Shown here piece by piece: positions 1 through 10,024 of a stretch of 64,000 bases of DNA. Each line of letters opens with the position of its first letter. Positions within the stretch are counted from its first letter, which is position 1. A program made the translations under genes and the position numbers. Origin of the DNA: Blastomussa wellsi. Taxonomy: Eukaryota > Cnidaria > Anthozoa > Scleractinia > Plerogyridae. Under the pieces are notes generated by a model that was not told where the DNA came from, searched no databases, and saw nothing but the letters and a program-made list of their open reading frames with translations. The stretch covers positions 18,710,132 through 18,774,131 of the forward strand of contig OX393568.1 of NCBI GenBank assembly GCA_947652115.1. Reading direction: 5' to 3'.

Positions 1-115
1 TGACCAGGGGCTTTTTAAAAATCCAGCAGGTATAAGGGAGTTCACAATTCCACCAGGGAGAGCATCATAATCTACCAGGTCGAGTTTCACCAGGTCTGTT
101 ACACAGGGATGTGTA
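1..115. repeat. Partial copy of a small interspersed repeat at the window edge
   Basis: Short phrases such as CAGCAGGTATAAGGGAG and CCAGGTCTGTTACACAGGGATG resemble the ends of the TIR element at 25.2-25.5 kb (GTGGGTCTGTTACAGAAGGGTG). The copy is cut by the window edge, so its limits are unknown. Confidence 0.35.
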
Positions 116-2465
116 TTTGCAGAGTTAACTTTTATTTTTGCCGATGATTACATTACTTGTACCTAATTTCGTTCCTATCTAAACAAATTTGGCTACTGAT
201 TACGTGCGAGAAGCAGAATGAAAACAGGATCATCCTGATTTCAGTAAAGTTTCCGTCGCGAGCTATGTTTTCCAAAAAGTTGCATATCTGGAAAGTGTAC
301 AACGTATGGCACATGGAATGCTTAGTAGGCTTAATCTCAAGGTATGCATAATAGTTGTTCGGTATGCAGATTGTCATATAGTAAAATAGTGATGAGAATT
401 TATCGGTGCATCAATAAAAAGATAAGACAAGACAAGACTTTATAATCAAATAACATTTTTGACAAATGTTCTGGCACCGCAAGTAGCAGAGCTAATCTAG
501 ATTAAGGAGAGGAACAACATATGAAAAAGGCTGCATTAAAAACTTTGAGAAAACGAAAAGAAAAACATTAGCACGGCAAGTTTATGGGTTAGCGTTTTAT
601 TCTGTAGTAAATGTGAATCTTCACTAGTTTTTTAAAGGGTTACAACGTTTTGGCAGTTCAACCAAATACATCATTCATCACATTTCTGGATTACTTTAAA
701 GTAACAAATAGAAAAACGAAAGTAAAGAGCGACCAAATCATGAATAATAAATTTTAAAACCGATATTTCCTTCCACGGGATTTATAAATGCAAATATTTA
801 GGCTTGTCTTAAATAAAGGTAGATTTTTTATATTATGGTAAGAACACCCTTCGTGGTGCGGTATGGGAATCATATTAGACCCATAATGTCTTCTGTATTA
901 ATAGAAATTAGTAATGACGGAAGGAAAAGGGCAAACGTTTTGTTGACCCAATTTACAATATTTCATTTAGTACAAATTCAAATACAGCCGCTCTTTTAAG
1001 AACATGCGGTTTGCTTAAAACGCAATTAATTATTTTGTTTGGAACAATATAAACAATATATGATTTAATGGTTACTATTACAGGAAAAGTTTTGTTTTCT
1101 CGGCTTTTGATAACTTTACAATCACCCAGATCAAAGTAGACTGGATCTAATATGAACGATGCAAGTTTCAGTACAGAAATTTCATTTTTATATTTGTACG
1201 TATCAATATCAAAAGTTACCAAAATGGGCAGTTGTGTTTACATTTTTATAAACAGGTGCATAAGAACTAGAATATGCATTGAAAATTTTCTCCTGGTACG
1301 TGAGCTGAAATGTGAAACGATTAGTATTATTTTTACAATAACAGAGAGTTAGAAATGTAAGTGACATACAAACTGGCCGGCAAATCGCAGTTTGTACCTA
1401 AATCGGCAGTTATTGACGAACAAATGACTGATTAACGGCTTCCAAACAATTGTCGTTTCACTTACGTCATTTGGAGGAATTCAATTTCTCCAAATGACGG
1501 TAATGAATTAAACGGAAATTCTTGGAACATATGACAGCGTACTAAATAAGGTTAACATTATGAGGAATTAGAGGGTAAAATTTGCAACAGGATAACTTCT
1601 TCCTTGCGTTTTTGGTTGAATTGGTCTGGTAAACCGAAATTCGTTCATAAAGTTGTCGGTAACAAGTATTAAACGGAAAACTGAATTTGACAACCAAGGT
1701 TTACCTGAAATAAATTGCTTCAAAAGTTCATTGATATGATACACCATAATTAAGAAGAAAAAATATTTTGCCTCTTAAACGTATTTTCCTGATAAAGTTT
1801 CCGCCAGTAATTAGCGCCTACAACTGGTCAGCTACAGATAATCAAACATTGCTAAACTAAACGCTTTGATTAAATGGTGACAAAAGAACGCTGCGTATTT
1901 TCTGTTATATTTTTTTCTATTCCACAGAATGTGTACCTTTTTCACTGAAAATAGGTTCGTAATCTCTAAGCTGTACTGATTTGCGGAAAGTTATCGATCA
2001 ATATATAACGCGTATTTCTTCCACGATTCCAAGATCATTGCAATTCCGATTTAGAATTAAATACGTTCTAACAACTTAATTGGCTAGAATCGTTACTTGA
2101 GAAACAAATTGCTGAAGAGGCTTATTTATGAAGTTTAAACTGTTTCACAAGGCGTGTTCGCCTAACCAGTTTTTCACGCTCGTTGTTATTCCGAGCTTTT
2201 ACCGGTTTGATTTCGAACTTATTCAGGAAATTGTTTTCACATGTAATTATTTCTTCAAAGAATTTAGTAATGGATACAGTCTTCTGAGAGATGGGCAGTT
2301 CTCCCAGTGATACCTTACAGGTTGAATAAAATTGTACACTATATAGATTCAAGATCGAAGTTTTAACCAAAACGTTTTGTCTGGAATTTTTCTGTTTTAG
2401 CTCTTACAAAGTTACAATCAACAACAACGCATTCCACGATAAGATGCCGGCGATATCATACTTAC
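116..2465. other. Region 3' of array copy 1, no firm gene
   Basis: This AT-rich stretch should hold the downstream exons of array copy 1 (minus strand). One weak candidate second exon starts at 1704: a pyrimidine-rich acceptor ending TTTATTTCAG supplies GT, which would complete the split Cys codon of exon 1 and open 45 codons to a stop near 1566. No homologous exon was found behind the other copies. Open frames at 953-1222 and 2122-2370 (minus) have no recognisable domain. I see nothing else. Confidence 0.3.
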
Positions 2466-2736
2466 ACATCGTTCTGTACTGTGTTGCAGGACTGCATGAT
2501 GTTGGCGCTGGGCACGATCCTGTACCACTGTGAGACGTATATTTGTTATGCGCGTTACGGCGCTGATTCACGCATCGTCCTTGGGAAATACCGGGCCCCC
2601 AGTCGTTTCTCCATTCGTGACTGCAAGTTTTCCACGAACATGGCGGCGGCGGTCCACCGCCTCCTCCTCCACAAGACAATGCGACTCCAAGGGCGTCCGC
2701 GAGAACAAGGACTGTTAAGAATCGTGCGAGCGCCAT
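2466..2736 (-). CDS. Array copy 1: first exon of a small secreted six-cysteine protein
   Basis: The ATG is at 2736-2734. The first ~20 residues are a strong signal peptide (MALARFLTVLVLADALGVAL), followed by a Gly/Pro-rich linker and a domain with spacing C-x4-C-x16-C-x19-C-x5-C-x9-C and the motif EWRNDWGP. The exon ends at a phase-1 donor, ATGT|GTAAGTAT, which splits the last Cys codon. The frame stays open past the donor, but that part (ending in a run of hydrophobics) is probably intron. The domain loosely recalls TSP1 in its Trp and Arg-rich parts but lacks the TSP1 cysteine pattern, so I do not assign a family. It could be a defence, venom-type or matrix peptide; function is unknown. Downstream exons were not identified with confidence. 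Confidence 0.65.
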
Positions 2737-2849
2737 TTCGTTCCGAGACTAGTGTTATGTCTTTTTGAGAGACCCGAAAGGAATGATTTTGCGAATGTCC
2801 ACCACCAGTGTTATTTTCAGTTGTGTTTTGACTTGAGTGACGGCAGAGG

Positions 2850-2886
2850 CTATGGAAATGTTTTAATGAATTTACACAGCTGTTAT
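2850..2886 (-). promoter_or_regulatory. Conserved CAGCTG block upstream of copy 1
   Basis: About 140 bases upstream of the copy 1 ATG, the plus strand reads CTATGGAAATG followed by GAATTTACACAGCTGTTA. The same arrangement recurs upstream of copies 2, 3 and 5. CAGCTG is a palindromic E-box. Conservation across paralogous upstream regions suggests a shared promoter element; simple recent duplication could also explain it. Confidence 0.45.
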
Positions 2887-3944
2887 GTAGGAAGATTCCG
2901 TGTTACCGTGGCGATTGTTTTAAGGTATTGATTTTCGGCAATTGGAATTAATGACGACGCCGGAAAGCATGACACTAAAATGTCTTTATGCTTTAGTGCC
3001 GTATTGACCGTATTGTTTGTTCATACCCAAATGGAATTTGGGTATTGCCATTTGGGTATCACGAGCGAACTTCATTGTACTCGAAATGACAATAACACGG
3101 TTTTGTTATCTACATCACAATGATATCAAACGTTTTCCATATCGATCCGCACGTGAGGTCTCTCGTAACAAATGGTGTCCCATTTTCTCTTCCCTCTAAA
3201 AGTTGCACGTTAATAAGAATGGAGTCGAGTGGGAGTCGTAGAAACGAAACGTAGTTCACTGAACTGCTTATAAAAGCCCTCTAGATCCATCACAAATAAC
3301 GTTAGTAAGAAGGAACAATTAAAAGCACGCGGTAGGATGAAGTAGGACTCCCATTTTAAATGAAGGAAATGAAATATAAAAAGGCTAAACAACCAAGATT
3401 AAAATAGCTCCCTGGTCCCGATGGAATTTAAGAGGCAGTATCCTCGACTTGAATTCAGCTGGTCTTAGCAGACCAGAAGTGAATTTATCATGCACTGATC
3501 ACATTAAAACTATAACGTCCTGTACGGGACACTTCTGGGCATTTGATTTTTGAAGTGTTGCCTCAATGTGCTTCGCCTAAGCCATATAGATGTTCAAGTA
3601 GTCAAGTGTCTTTATCTGCGTAATTTATGGTGTTGTGAAACTGCGTTTTGTGTTTAGCCCTATTTAAGATCGCCCGTTGACTCTTACTTAAACGTCATTA
3701 ATATTCATGCAGGAGAAACCAAGCTCCATTCTTTAGTTTCATGGTTTTGAAGCAAACTCCTTGTAATGTTTAGCTGGGAGGTACCTTTCATGAAGGGTTT
3801 ATTTCAAAATTTTACCATTTTGCATCCTTTCCTCGCTATTATCAAGCTGTTCTGGTATTTTTGAAAAATTTCAGAATCAAAGATGGTGGACTTTCAATTT
3901 GTATGACGTCATGTAAACGTGATATGAATTCGAAACTGAAACGA
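2887..3944. other. Intergenic, no gene recognised
   Basis: AT-rich sequence. The short open frames at 3017-3199 and 3210-3392 have no recognisable domain or coding character. Confidence 0.5.
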
Positions 3945-4105
3945 GACTACCGCTCCGACGAAGGGCTAACGCTCGAAACGTCAGCTCTTGAATTTCTTTA
4001 CGGTGGCCAATTCACATTATCAACCCAGTTGATAAAACCAAATTATATTGTTATACTTCCCACCGACTCAGCACCACCGTTTCTTTATAAACTTACCCCC
4101 TCTAC
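3945..4105 (+). repeat. Solo Penelope-type terminal repeat with hammerhead-like core
   Basis: The segment matches the terminal repeats of the Penelope-like element at 51-54.5 kb: CCGACGAAGGGCTAACGCTC, then GAAACGTCAGCTCTTGAA, and later TCAACCCAGTTGATAAAACC with a shared 3' part to about 4105. The outer GATTC/GAATC arm seen in the 54-kb copy is not preserved. No coding sequence accompanies it, so it is a solo repeat. Confidence 0.7.
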
Positions 4106-5088
4106 CGTTAAAATGAACAATCTGGATTCTTAACACACAAATTTAGCTATTGATTACTAGCTAATGAATATGCAGTTCTAAAGCTTGAATATTTTCTGAG
4201 TTTCTGAGATATTCAACTCACATAGCATATTATCATTCAACAAATTGTTCACGTTGCCCATATATGGTCATGAAGCGATTGTTTTCCGTCATCTGTACTT
4301 GACAGATATCCTGTGATATACGTATGTTACCATCTGAAGTCTTGTAAAGCGCCACATAAACAAAGCTTTTCTAGCGATAATTAATACGCTTCGATAACAA
4401 GTTTCACATTTTCCGTGAAAATCCGCTGACATTTCTGAACAATGTTTGTATCATTCTTCCAGGTTGTACTCATGGTAACCATAAGCGTACAGGCACCTTC
4501 GGTCTTGGGGGGTGGCTGTAACCTCCTTGCTCGAAAAAAAGTTAAGACGGAATCAGTTAGGACTTCGAGTATTTATTAGACAGAATTATGTAACAAAATT
4601 ATTTACACCTTATTGCAAACTTCTGAGTTACTGCTTTAAATATCTTATCAAAAGAAATCTTTTCTAACAACACCAAACATTGAAAACAAATTTGGAAGTT
4701 CCACTATAATTCCACTGAGTCGCTAAAAGACGATTTTACAAAATGGTTACACATAAGAGTTTGCCTATAGCTTGTGATCTTTAAAATTGATTTCTCGGGC
4801 TCTGATAAGAAATTATTGTCGGCCGGTGTTATCACAAATAATTAGTTACATCTGTACCTTTTATTAAAGGTAAAGAATAACGCAATATGATTGAAATTAT
4901 TCTGGCAATCGATTTCTGTCCAACTTAAATGAAAATTACTCAACTTCCTGATGGATTCCGTCTAAACAATTTCCGAAATCACCCCAAAATTGCAACTTCT
5001 GTTGATCGAATCCTAAGCGACAATTTTCGAAACTGGGGGAGGGGAGGAGATGCAGCCACCCCGCCCCCTGCTAATACGCCAATGATAT
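4106..5088. other. Intergenic, no gene recognised
   Basis: AT-rich sequence without convincing coding frames. A short G-rich patch (about 5035-5050) precedes the LINE tail. Confidence 0.5.
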
Positions 5089-6330
5089 TAGTAAGTAAGT
5101 AAACAAGCAAGCAAGCAATTAGGTAAGTAAGCAAGTAAGTGAGTAGGTAAGTGGAACTTTATTTCACTACGCTAGCCACACACAACAAAAGCTGGTTTCC
5201 AGGTGGGGTCTAGGTAAACACGTTACAATAATATATATAAGTATTTAAAATAGATGATTAAAATTTAATAAAAGCATATTACAGGGAATCAGCGCGATCA
5301 AGCAGAAGGAGAAGAGACAACTTTGCGTTTGAAATCCAAAAGCGATTGTGCGTCGCAAAGATTATTCCAGAGCATTGCACGACTTAAAGCTGCGCCTCAG
5401 AAAATTTTTGTTTGGCCTTCGAGGTACTAGATTAGTCTTACGTTCCCTAAGATTATAGTTTATGTTGCTGTCATTGAACTTTACGAATTAAGGAGTAATT
5501 CAGCTGGGGAGGAGGAGATGACAGATAGATCATTGTGGATTTTGTACATAAGAGTAGCCTTTGCGTGTATGGAAACTCCTTGTTTCAGGGCATTTCCATC
5601 TCAAGTTATTCAACACATCTGCAGACCTAGTATCATATGAAGAACCTGTAATAACCGGCTTTCCGCACGGTTTTGAATTTTTTGTAATTTATCTTTTAAG
5701 GGTAGTGTAGCAGCTATCCAAAACTACTTTTGTTTGTTATTGTAAGAAGCTTCTATTGTTTCCGAGACAAAGTCATTGTTTCAATTGTTTAGTCTTTTGT
5801 TTAGGGCTAGGGTATCAAACCAATCACATTACATGTTAGGAAAGCTGCTACAGTTTTAATTGCTTACCACATGTATCCCAAAGGGGTGAACAGTAGTTAA
5901 AATATCGTTGGACGAGTAATCTACATAAAGTTACGAGGGGGGACAAAAGGCTGTATTCTTCTCAAAGCACCTATACCAGCACATGCCGTTCTACATATAT
6001 ACTCAACGTAAGTCTCAAAAGTAGTAAGCTTTTCAACCAGTAAAACTCCCAAACATTTGTTAGAGGGTACGTGTGAAACCAAATTATAATCAATGGAAAT
6101 TAGATAAGGTAAATTATATTATTCAAATTATATGTTGACCCAATAACCATTAACTTAGTTTTGAGAGAGTGAAATTGGAGCTTATTAACCGTAAGCCAGT
6201 CACGTAGATTTTCTAAATCGGAATTTATGTTATTGGCAAGTATAACTGTATCAAAACTTGAGGCCAAGATTTGGGTATCGTCTGCATATAAGCAGTGCTA
6301 GTGAAATTTAAGCAGTTTGGTAAATATCAT
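5089..6330 (-). mobile_element. Degenerate non-LTR retrotransposon (LINE), 3' part
   Basis: On the minus strand a broken reading frame encodes a reverse transcriptase remnant. The active-site box LYADDTQ lies near 6280, followed by a segment containing NSDLENLRDWLTVNK and, further on, a C-terminal stretch with LCDAQSLLDFK near 5340. Several stops and frameshifts interrupt it. The 3' end runs into a GTAA/GCAA-type simple repeat at about 5090-5150 (plus strand), which is probably the element tail. The copy is 5' truncated just upstream of the RT box. Family is CR1/L2/RTE-like; I cannot decide which. Confidence 0.75.
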
Positions 6331-7337
6331 ATGATTTAGTCAGCTCCGTCTGCATCCTCATTGGCTAAGTGATGTACAGCTAGACGTCGCAGGGTAATTG
6401 TTAATATCTTGAGGTGGGACATCTCGTTCCAATTTTCCCATCTCATCCTTCCTTTGTGCCAAAATTCCCGCCTGCAGAAAGCTAGTGAAATAAAGTTCCC
6501 TGCGTTTTCCCGGACGATGTTCTGTGTGCTCCCAATTTATCCGTAAGAAAATTAAATTGGGAACCATCTCTACATATTCTTTTGCATCTTAGGAATTTCC
6601 TCTTTCCGATCAGACTGGAAGTTCCAGTTATTGGTTTTGGATTGATTCGATTTAATGTAATCGATGCTTCCAACAACAACGAAAGAAAGCTGGAAAGCGG
6701 TACAATGCAGATTTTGAGCAACCCAGACTTCACTTAGGATAACCAACATCACATATACGTTTCGTTTTTGTTTTTTATAATTTATTTACTAAAACGAACA
6801 TAGCGAAAATAAGAGAAAATTGTTGAAGACTATAAACTTCGGTGTTTTTGTCCGACGAACAGACGATTCTCGATGGTATAGATGCTGTTATAATCAATCA
6901 ACCGAAGGCGAAGAAAACAGTTTTTATTTGCTGCTTAAGCTTCCTTTGTGAAAGGTGAACGTTAAACTCAGTGAAAGAGGTTTTTGTGCCAATTACTGTG
7001 GGCTCGTCAGTTGTTTAAATATGACTTTCCAAATACAGAATTTCCTCCCGGCAGGAATGCTTGTAAACTTGGCCCAAGTCTAGCAAATCACGATTCAGCT
7101 AATGGAGGAATAGTGTGAATTTCGAGGAACTAACTATATATCTTTTAAATTTAAGTGAGTTGCGATCACAACTAAACAAATCACCTTGCACCTCTTATTC
7201 AATTTTAAAGTGAAATATCTTCGTCGTAGAACGTAAATTTCTGGTGGGATCTCTTTACTTAATTTAAACCAATGGAGAACAAGAGTTTTCATACTAGAGC
7301 TTTTAAAATAAAATAAAATAAAACAGTCGAAACTTAC
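6331..7337. other. Region 3' of array copy 2, no firm gene
   Basis: Downstream exons of copy 2 would be expected here or further left. Short open frames (6358-6567, 6482-6733, 6570-6752, 7134-7300, all minus) have no recognisable domain. Confidence 0.45.
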
Positions 7338-7596
7338 ACAATTTCCTTGTCTGGGTTTGAGGACTACACGGTGAAGGCGAAGGGCACGATCCCTTGCCGT
7401 TATGATTCGATGAGATGTGATGTCCGTTACGGCGCTGATCAATGCACCGCCCTGAAGGAACACTAGGTCCCCAATCGTTTCTCCATTCGAGACGACACGT
7501 GGTCCATGAACACGGCTTCGGTCCCCCTCCACAAGATAAGACGGAGCCAAGGGCGTTAGCGAGAACGAAGGCGCTGAAAACTCCTGGAAGCGTCAT
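7338..7596 (-). CDS. Array copy 2: first exon of a small secreted six-cysteine protein
   Basis: The ATG is at 7596-7594. A signal peptide (about residues 1-20, ending in a small-residue site near VLS) precedes a domain with C-x4-C-x16-C-x19-C-x5-C-x9-C and the core EWRNDWGP, very close to copy 1 including the GRCxxQRRN segment. The exon ends at TTGT|GTAAGTTT, again splitting the final Cys codon in phase 1. Open sequence beyond this point in either frame is intron. The exon is intact and about 87 codons long. Function is unknown; a secreted peptide of the same family as its neighbours. Confidence 0.65.
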
Positions 7597-7699
7597 TGAA
7601 TCAGTAATTAAGGCGTTGTGCGTTTAAGGAGCTAACCGTAAGATTTTGCTCTACTTGGGAGTTTGTTGTCAGCTGTAGTTTGGACTGAGTGACGGCTGC

Positions 7700-7734
7700 A
7701 GATATTCAGGTGTATGGATACTGTACACAGCTGT
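7700..7734 (-). promoter_or_regulatory. CAGCTG block upstream of copy 2
   Basis: TATGGATACTGTACACAGCTG lies about 130 bases upstream of the ATG. It is the most diverged of the blocks, but the adjacent GACTGAGTGACGGC (7682-7695) is shared with the copy 1 upstream region (GACTTGAGTGACGGC), which supports common origin of the two promoters. Confidence 0.4.
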
Positions 7735-7999
7735 GAACGAAGGCGTTTGTGTCCCGTGGAACCGGTGGCTAGTGGTATCCATTTCACGAGCTCTCCAGGA
7801 ACCTCAATACATTACATCGACGGTTAAAATTGTCAATCGATTTTTGCGCAACAGAAGATAACGCTCCTAAAAATCGAAGTAGTTTTCCATTTATGTCAAT
7901 ATTGATTTGTTTAACATACTGTACTAAAGAAAAGCCAGCCACTTTGATTATCAAACCGGTTTAGCTAGTTTGTCCACTCAGTAATGGTAGAAGAAATCG

Positions 8000-8661
8000 T
8001 AACCTGCGATCAGGCGTTCTTATTTTTAGCGGCGAGTAAAAAAAAAAATATGCCTGACACAATTATTTGACTACTCGCCAGAGTGACAGTGCAGCATCCG
8101 GTCTAAAAATATCGTGCCCCAAAATTTTTAAATTATCCCCGTTGAACTGGATGTGGAGAGCGAATTTTTGCTAGTTCTATCGACAGTTTTGTTCACAAAT
8201 AGCTCAACGATGAATAAATAACAGGTCACCTTTAGCATAGTTTGTTATAAAAGGAACGAAGCTTCCCAATTTTCGAACTTTCGTGCTGGCATTTATTATT
8301 GAAACGTTCATGATCGTTGACGCGTTTATACGCTCGATTGAAAACAGTCGTGACTTGACTTCAGGCGTCAAATAATTTTTTATTTCGTATTAGAAAGAAC
8401 GTATAGATAAACTATTGGGACATTTTCTACATTGATATAACCCTTTCCAAAGAGACGTTAAGCTTCCAAATTGACTGAACACAAGCCGACTTATTTTATT
8501 TATTTTATTTATACAAATAATTGAAGTTTCATACGTGAATGAAACCGCGAACACAAAATGACAGCTACTAATTAGGGGGCGGCAGACAACTCGCCAAATA
8601 ATTATATCAGGCGTTCTGCCTCTCGAAGCAAAAATACTTAGAACGCACTGATCGCAGGTTA
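8000..8661. mobile_element. Non-autonomous TIR transposon with 9-bp target duplication (Mutator-like)
   Basis: The left terminus TAACCTGCGATCAGGCGTTC and the right terminus GAACGCACTGATCGCAGGTTA are inverted copies with one small indel. A perfect 9-bp direct repeat AAGAAATCG flanks the element (7991-7999 and 8662-8670). Subterminal inverted pieces (ACTCGCC, AATTATTT, GCCTGA) sit inside each end. A 9-bp target duplication is characteristic of Mutator-like elements. No transposase frame is present in the 662 bases. It lies between array copy 2 and the BEL/Pao element. Confidence 0.8.
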
Positions 8662-9026
8662 AAGAAATCGTTGCACTAGCTCCCGTCTGTGGGATTATTA
8701 ACCCTTCAAAGAAGCGAACACACCAAGCCAGACGAAGGTCGATCACATGTCATAGTAATGTAATGTGGAGGAGTACGCGAAGAAAGAACTATGTGGCGTT
8801 GGGCCACTGGCCCTCAGAAAACATTTCCAGGGAGGTATGGAGAGATTCTAGCAGTAGTCTTTTACCACTTTCATAAACTTTAGTCACTGCGCTATTAGCG
8901 CAGTGTAAGAGGGGCTTTGTGGTTTGGAGCATTGTTCCTGTTGTTTGTTTCTGCTGATGTCGCATTGTTTCCTCTGGCCTAGACTGTTCACAGCCGCTCT
9001 ATTTTCTCAACGCAAAAGAACGCGCG

Positions 9027-9058
<32 letters not shown>

Positions 9059-9556
9059 CAACAACAAAAAACAAACCGCTTGGGGGTGGGAGCGAGGAGC
9101 GATCGAGAGAAAGAAAAAAATACTTCTTTTGCTCCCCGCCCCCTACCCCTTCGAGCGTCACGTTTTGCGCCGGAGTCACGTTCTCTCTCGATTCATTCAC
9201 CGCGTTCGCCGATCGAGGAAAAATACGAGAAAAGAAAAACTGAACAGACTGTGAACAGTCTACCTCTATCATCTCCATCATGATGTAATAACAATTGATA
9301 GAACTGAGGAATGGCAGCATTTTTAGAAAGACTGCGTCCTCTTTACAAGGAAAATATATCGGTTTTTTAAGCTTCGTTGGCGTATTTAATAATTGGTTCA
9401 TGCTTTATAGTGCGTACCATCGAATTTGGAGATCACGAAAGAAGCGTAAGAGCTAGCTTCTTGAGTGCTCTCCAAACTTCCTAAGTGCACCATAACTTTG
9501 TCAGTTGCTGGTATGTTCACATCACAGCGTACAATCGCCCTTTTTATAAAGATTAT
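8662..9556. other. Intergenic with a long A run
   Basis: A run of roughly 27 A occurs near 9032-9058, followed by A/C-rich sequence. The frames at 8924-9283 and 8988-9401 are low-complexity products of this run. No gene recognised. Confidence 0.5.
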
Positions 9557-9969
9557 TGTTGAGGCCGACTAGCGGCCTAATATACGAACCGATACGAACT
9601 GATATCGATTTATTTTGATCACGTGACTAATCGCACATGGTTTGTCAAAAAATGTTGTTTCGTGCCGTGGGACGCGATTGATGTTTATTTTGTTACGGTT
9701 TTCTACCTTTTGCTACCGTCTTCGCACGGAATGTGGAAATACTAGGTTTACAAGCGTTTGTTTTTAAACAATGTATTGTTAATTTTAGGTTTTTTGCTCA
9801 GTTTTTACCGTAGGTGCAGACGATGGAAATGTCTGTAATCAGCGAGTCGAAGGTTGTATATTGTATCGTCATTGGCATTAAATCGTTGTGTTATACAGCT
9901 TCGCGTTCAGAGACTTCCTTTGTGTTAAAATTACGACGTTGAAAGACTTCTTGCGAATTGTCCCCAACA
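9557..9969 (+). repeat. 5' LTR of the BEL/Pao element
   Basis: 413 bases, starting TGTTGAGGCCGACTAGCGGC and ending AATTGTCCCCAACA (canonical TG...CA). It carries the promoter for the element; no unambiguous TATA box is evident. Confidence 0.93.
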
Positions 9970-10024
9970 TCAGTAAAAAACATATCTCTCTAAATCTTCG
10001 ATTGCGTGTGGATTTCGTCGAGCG

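Noticed and set aside
953..1222. Minus-strand open frame of 89 codons
   Set aside because: No domain, no splice context matching array copy 1, AT-rich; left as unassigned.
2404..2465. Array copy 1 as a complete single-exon protein with a hydrophobic C-terminus
   Set aside because: All five copies have GTAAG at the same place; the sequence beyond is not conserved among them, so it is intron.
2466..2736. Assignment of the six-cysteine domain to TSP1 or to known coral SCRiP peptides
   Set aside because: The cysteine spacing and the WxNDW core match neither pattern as I know them.
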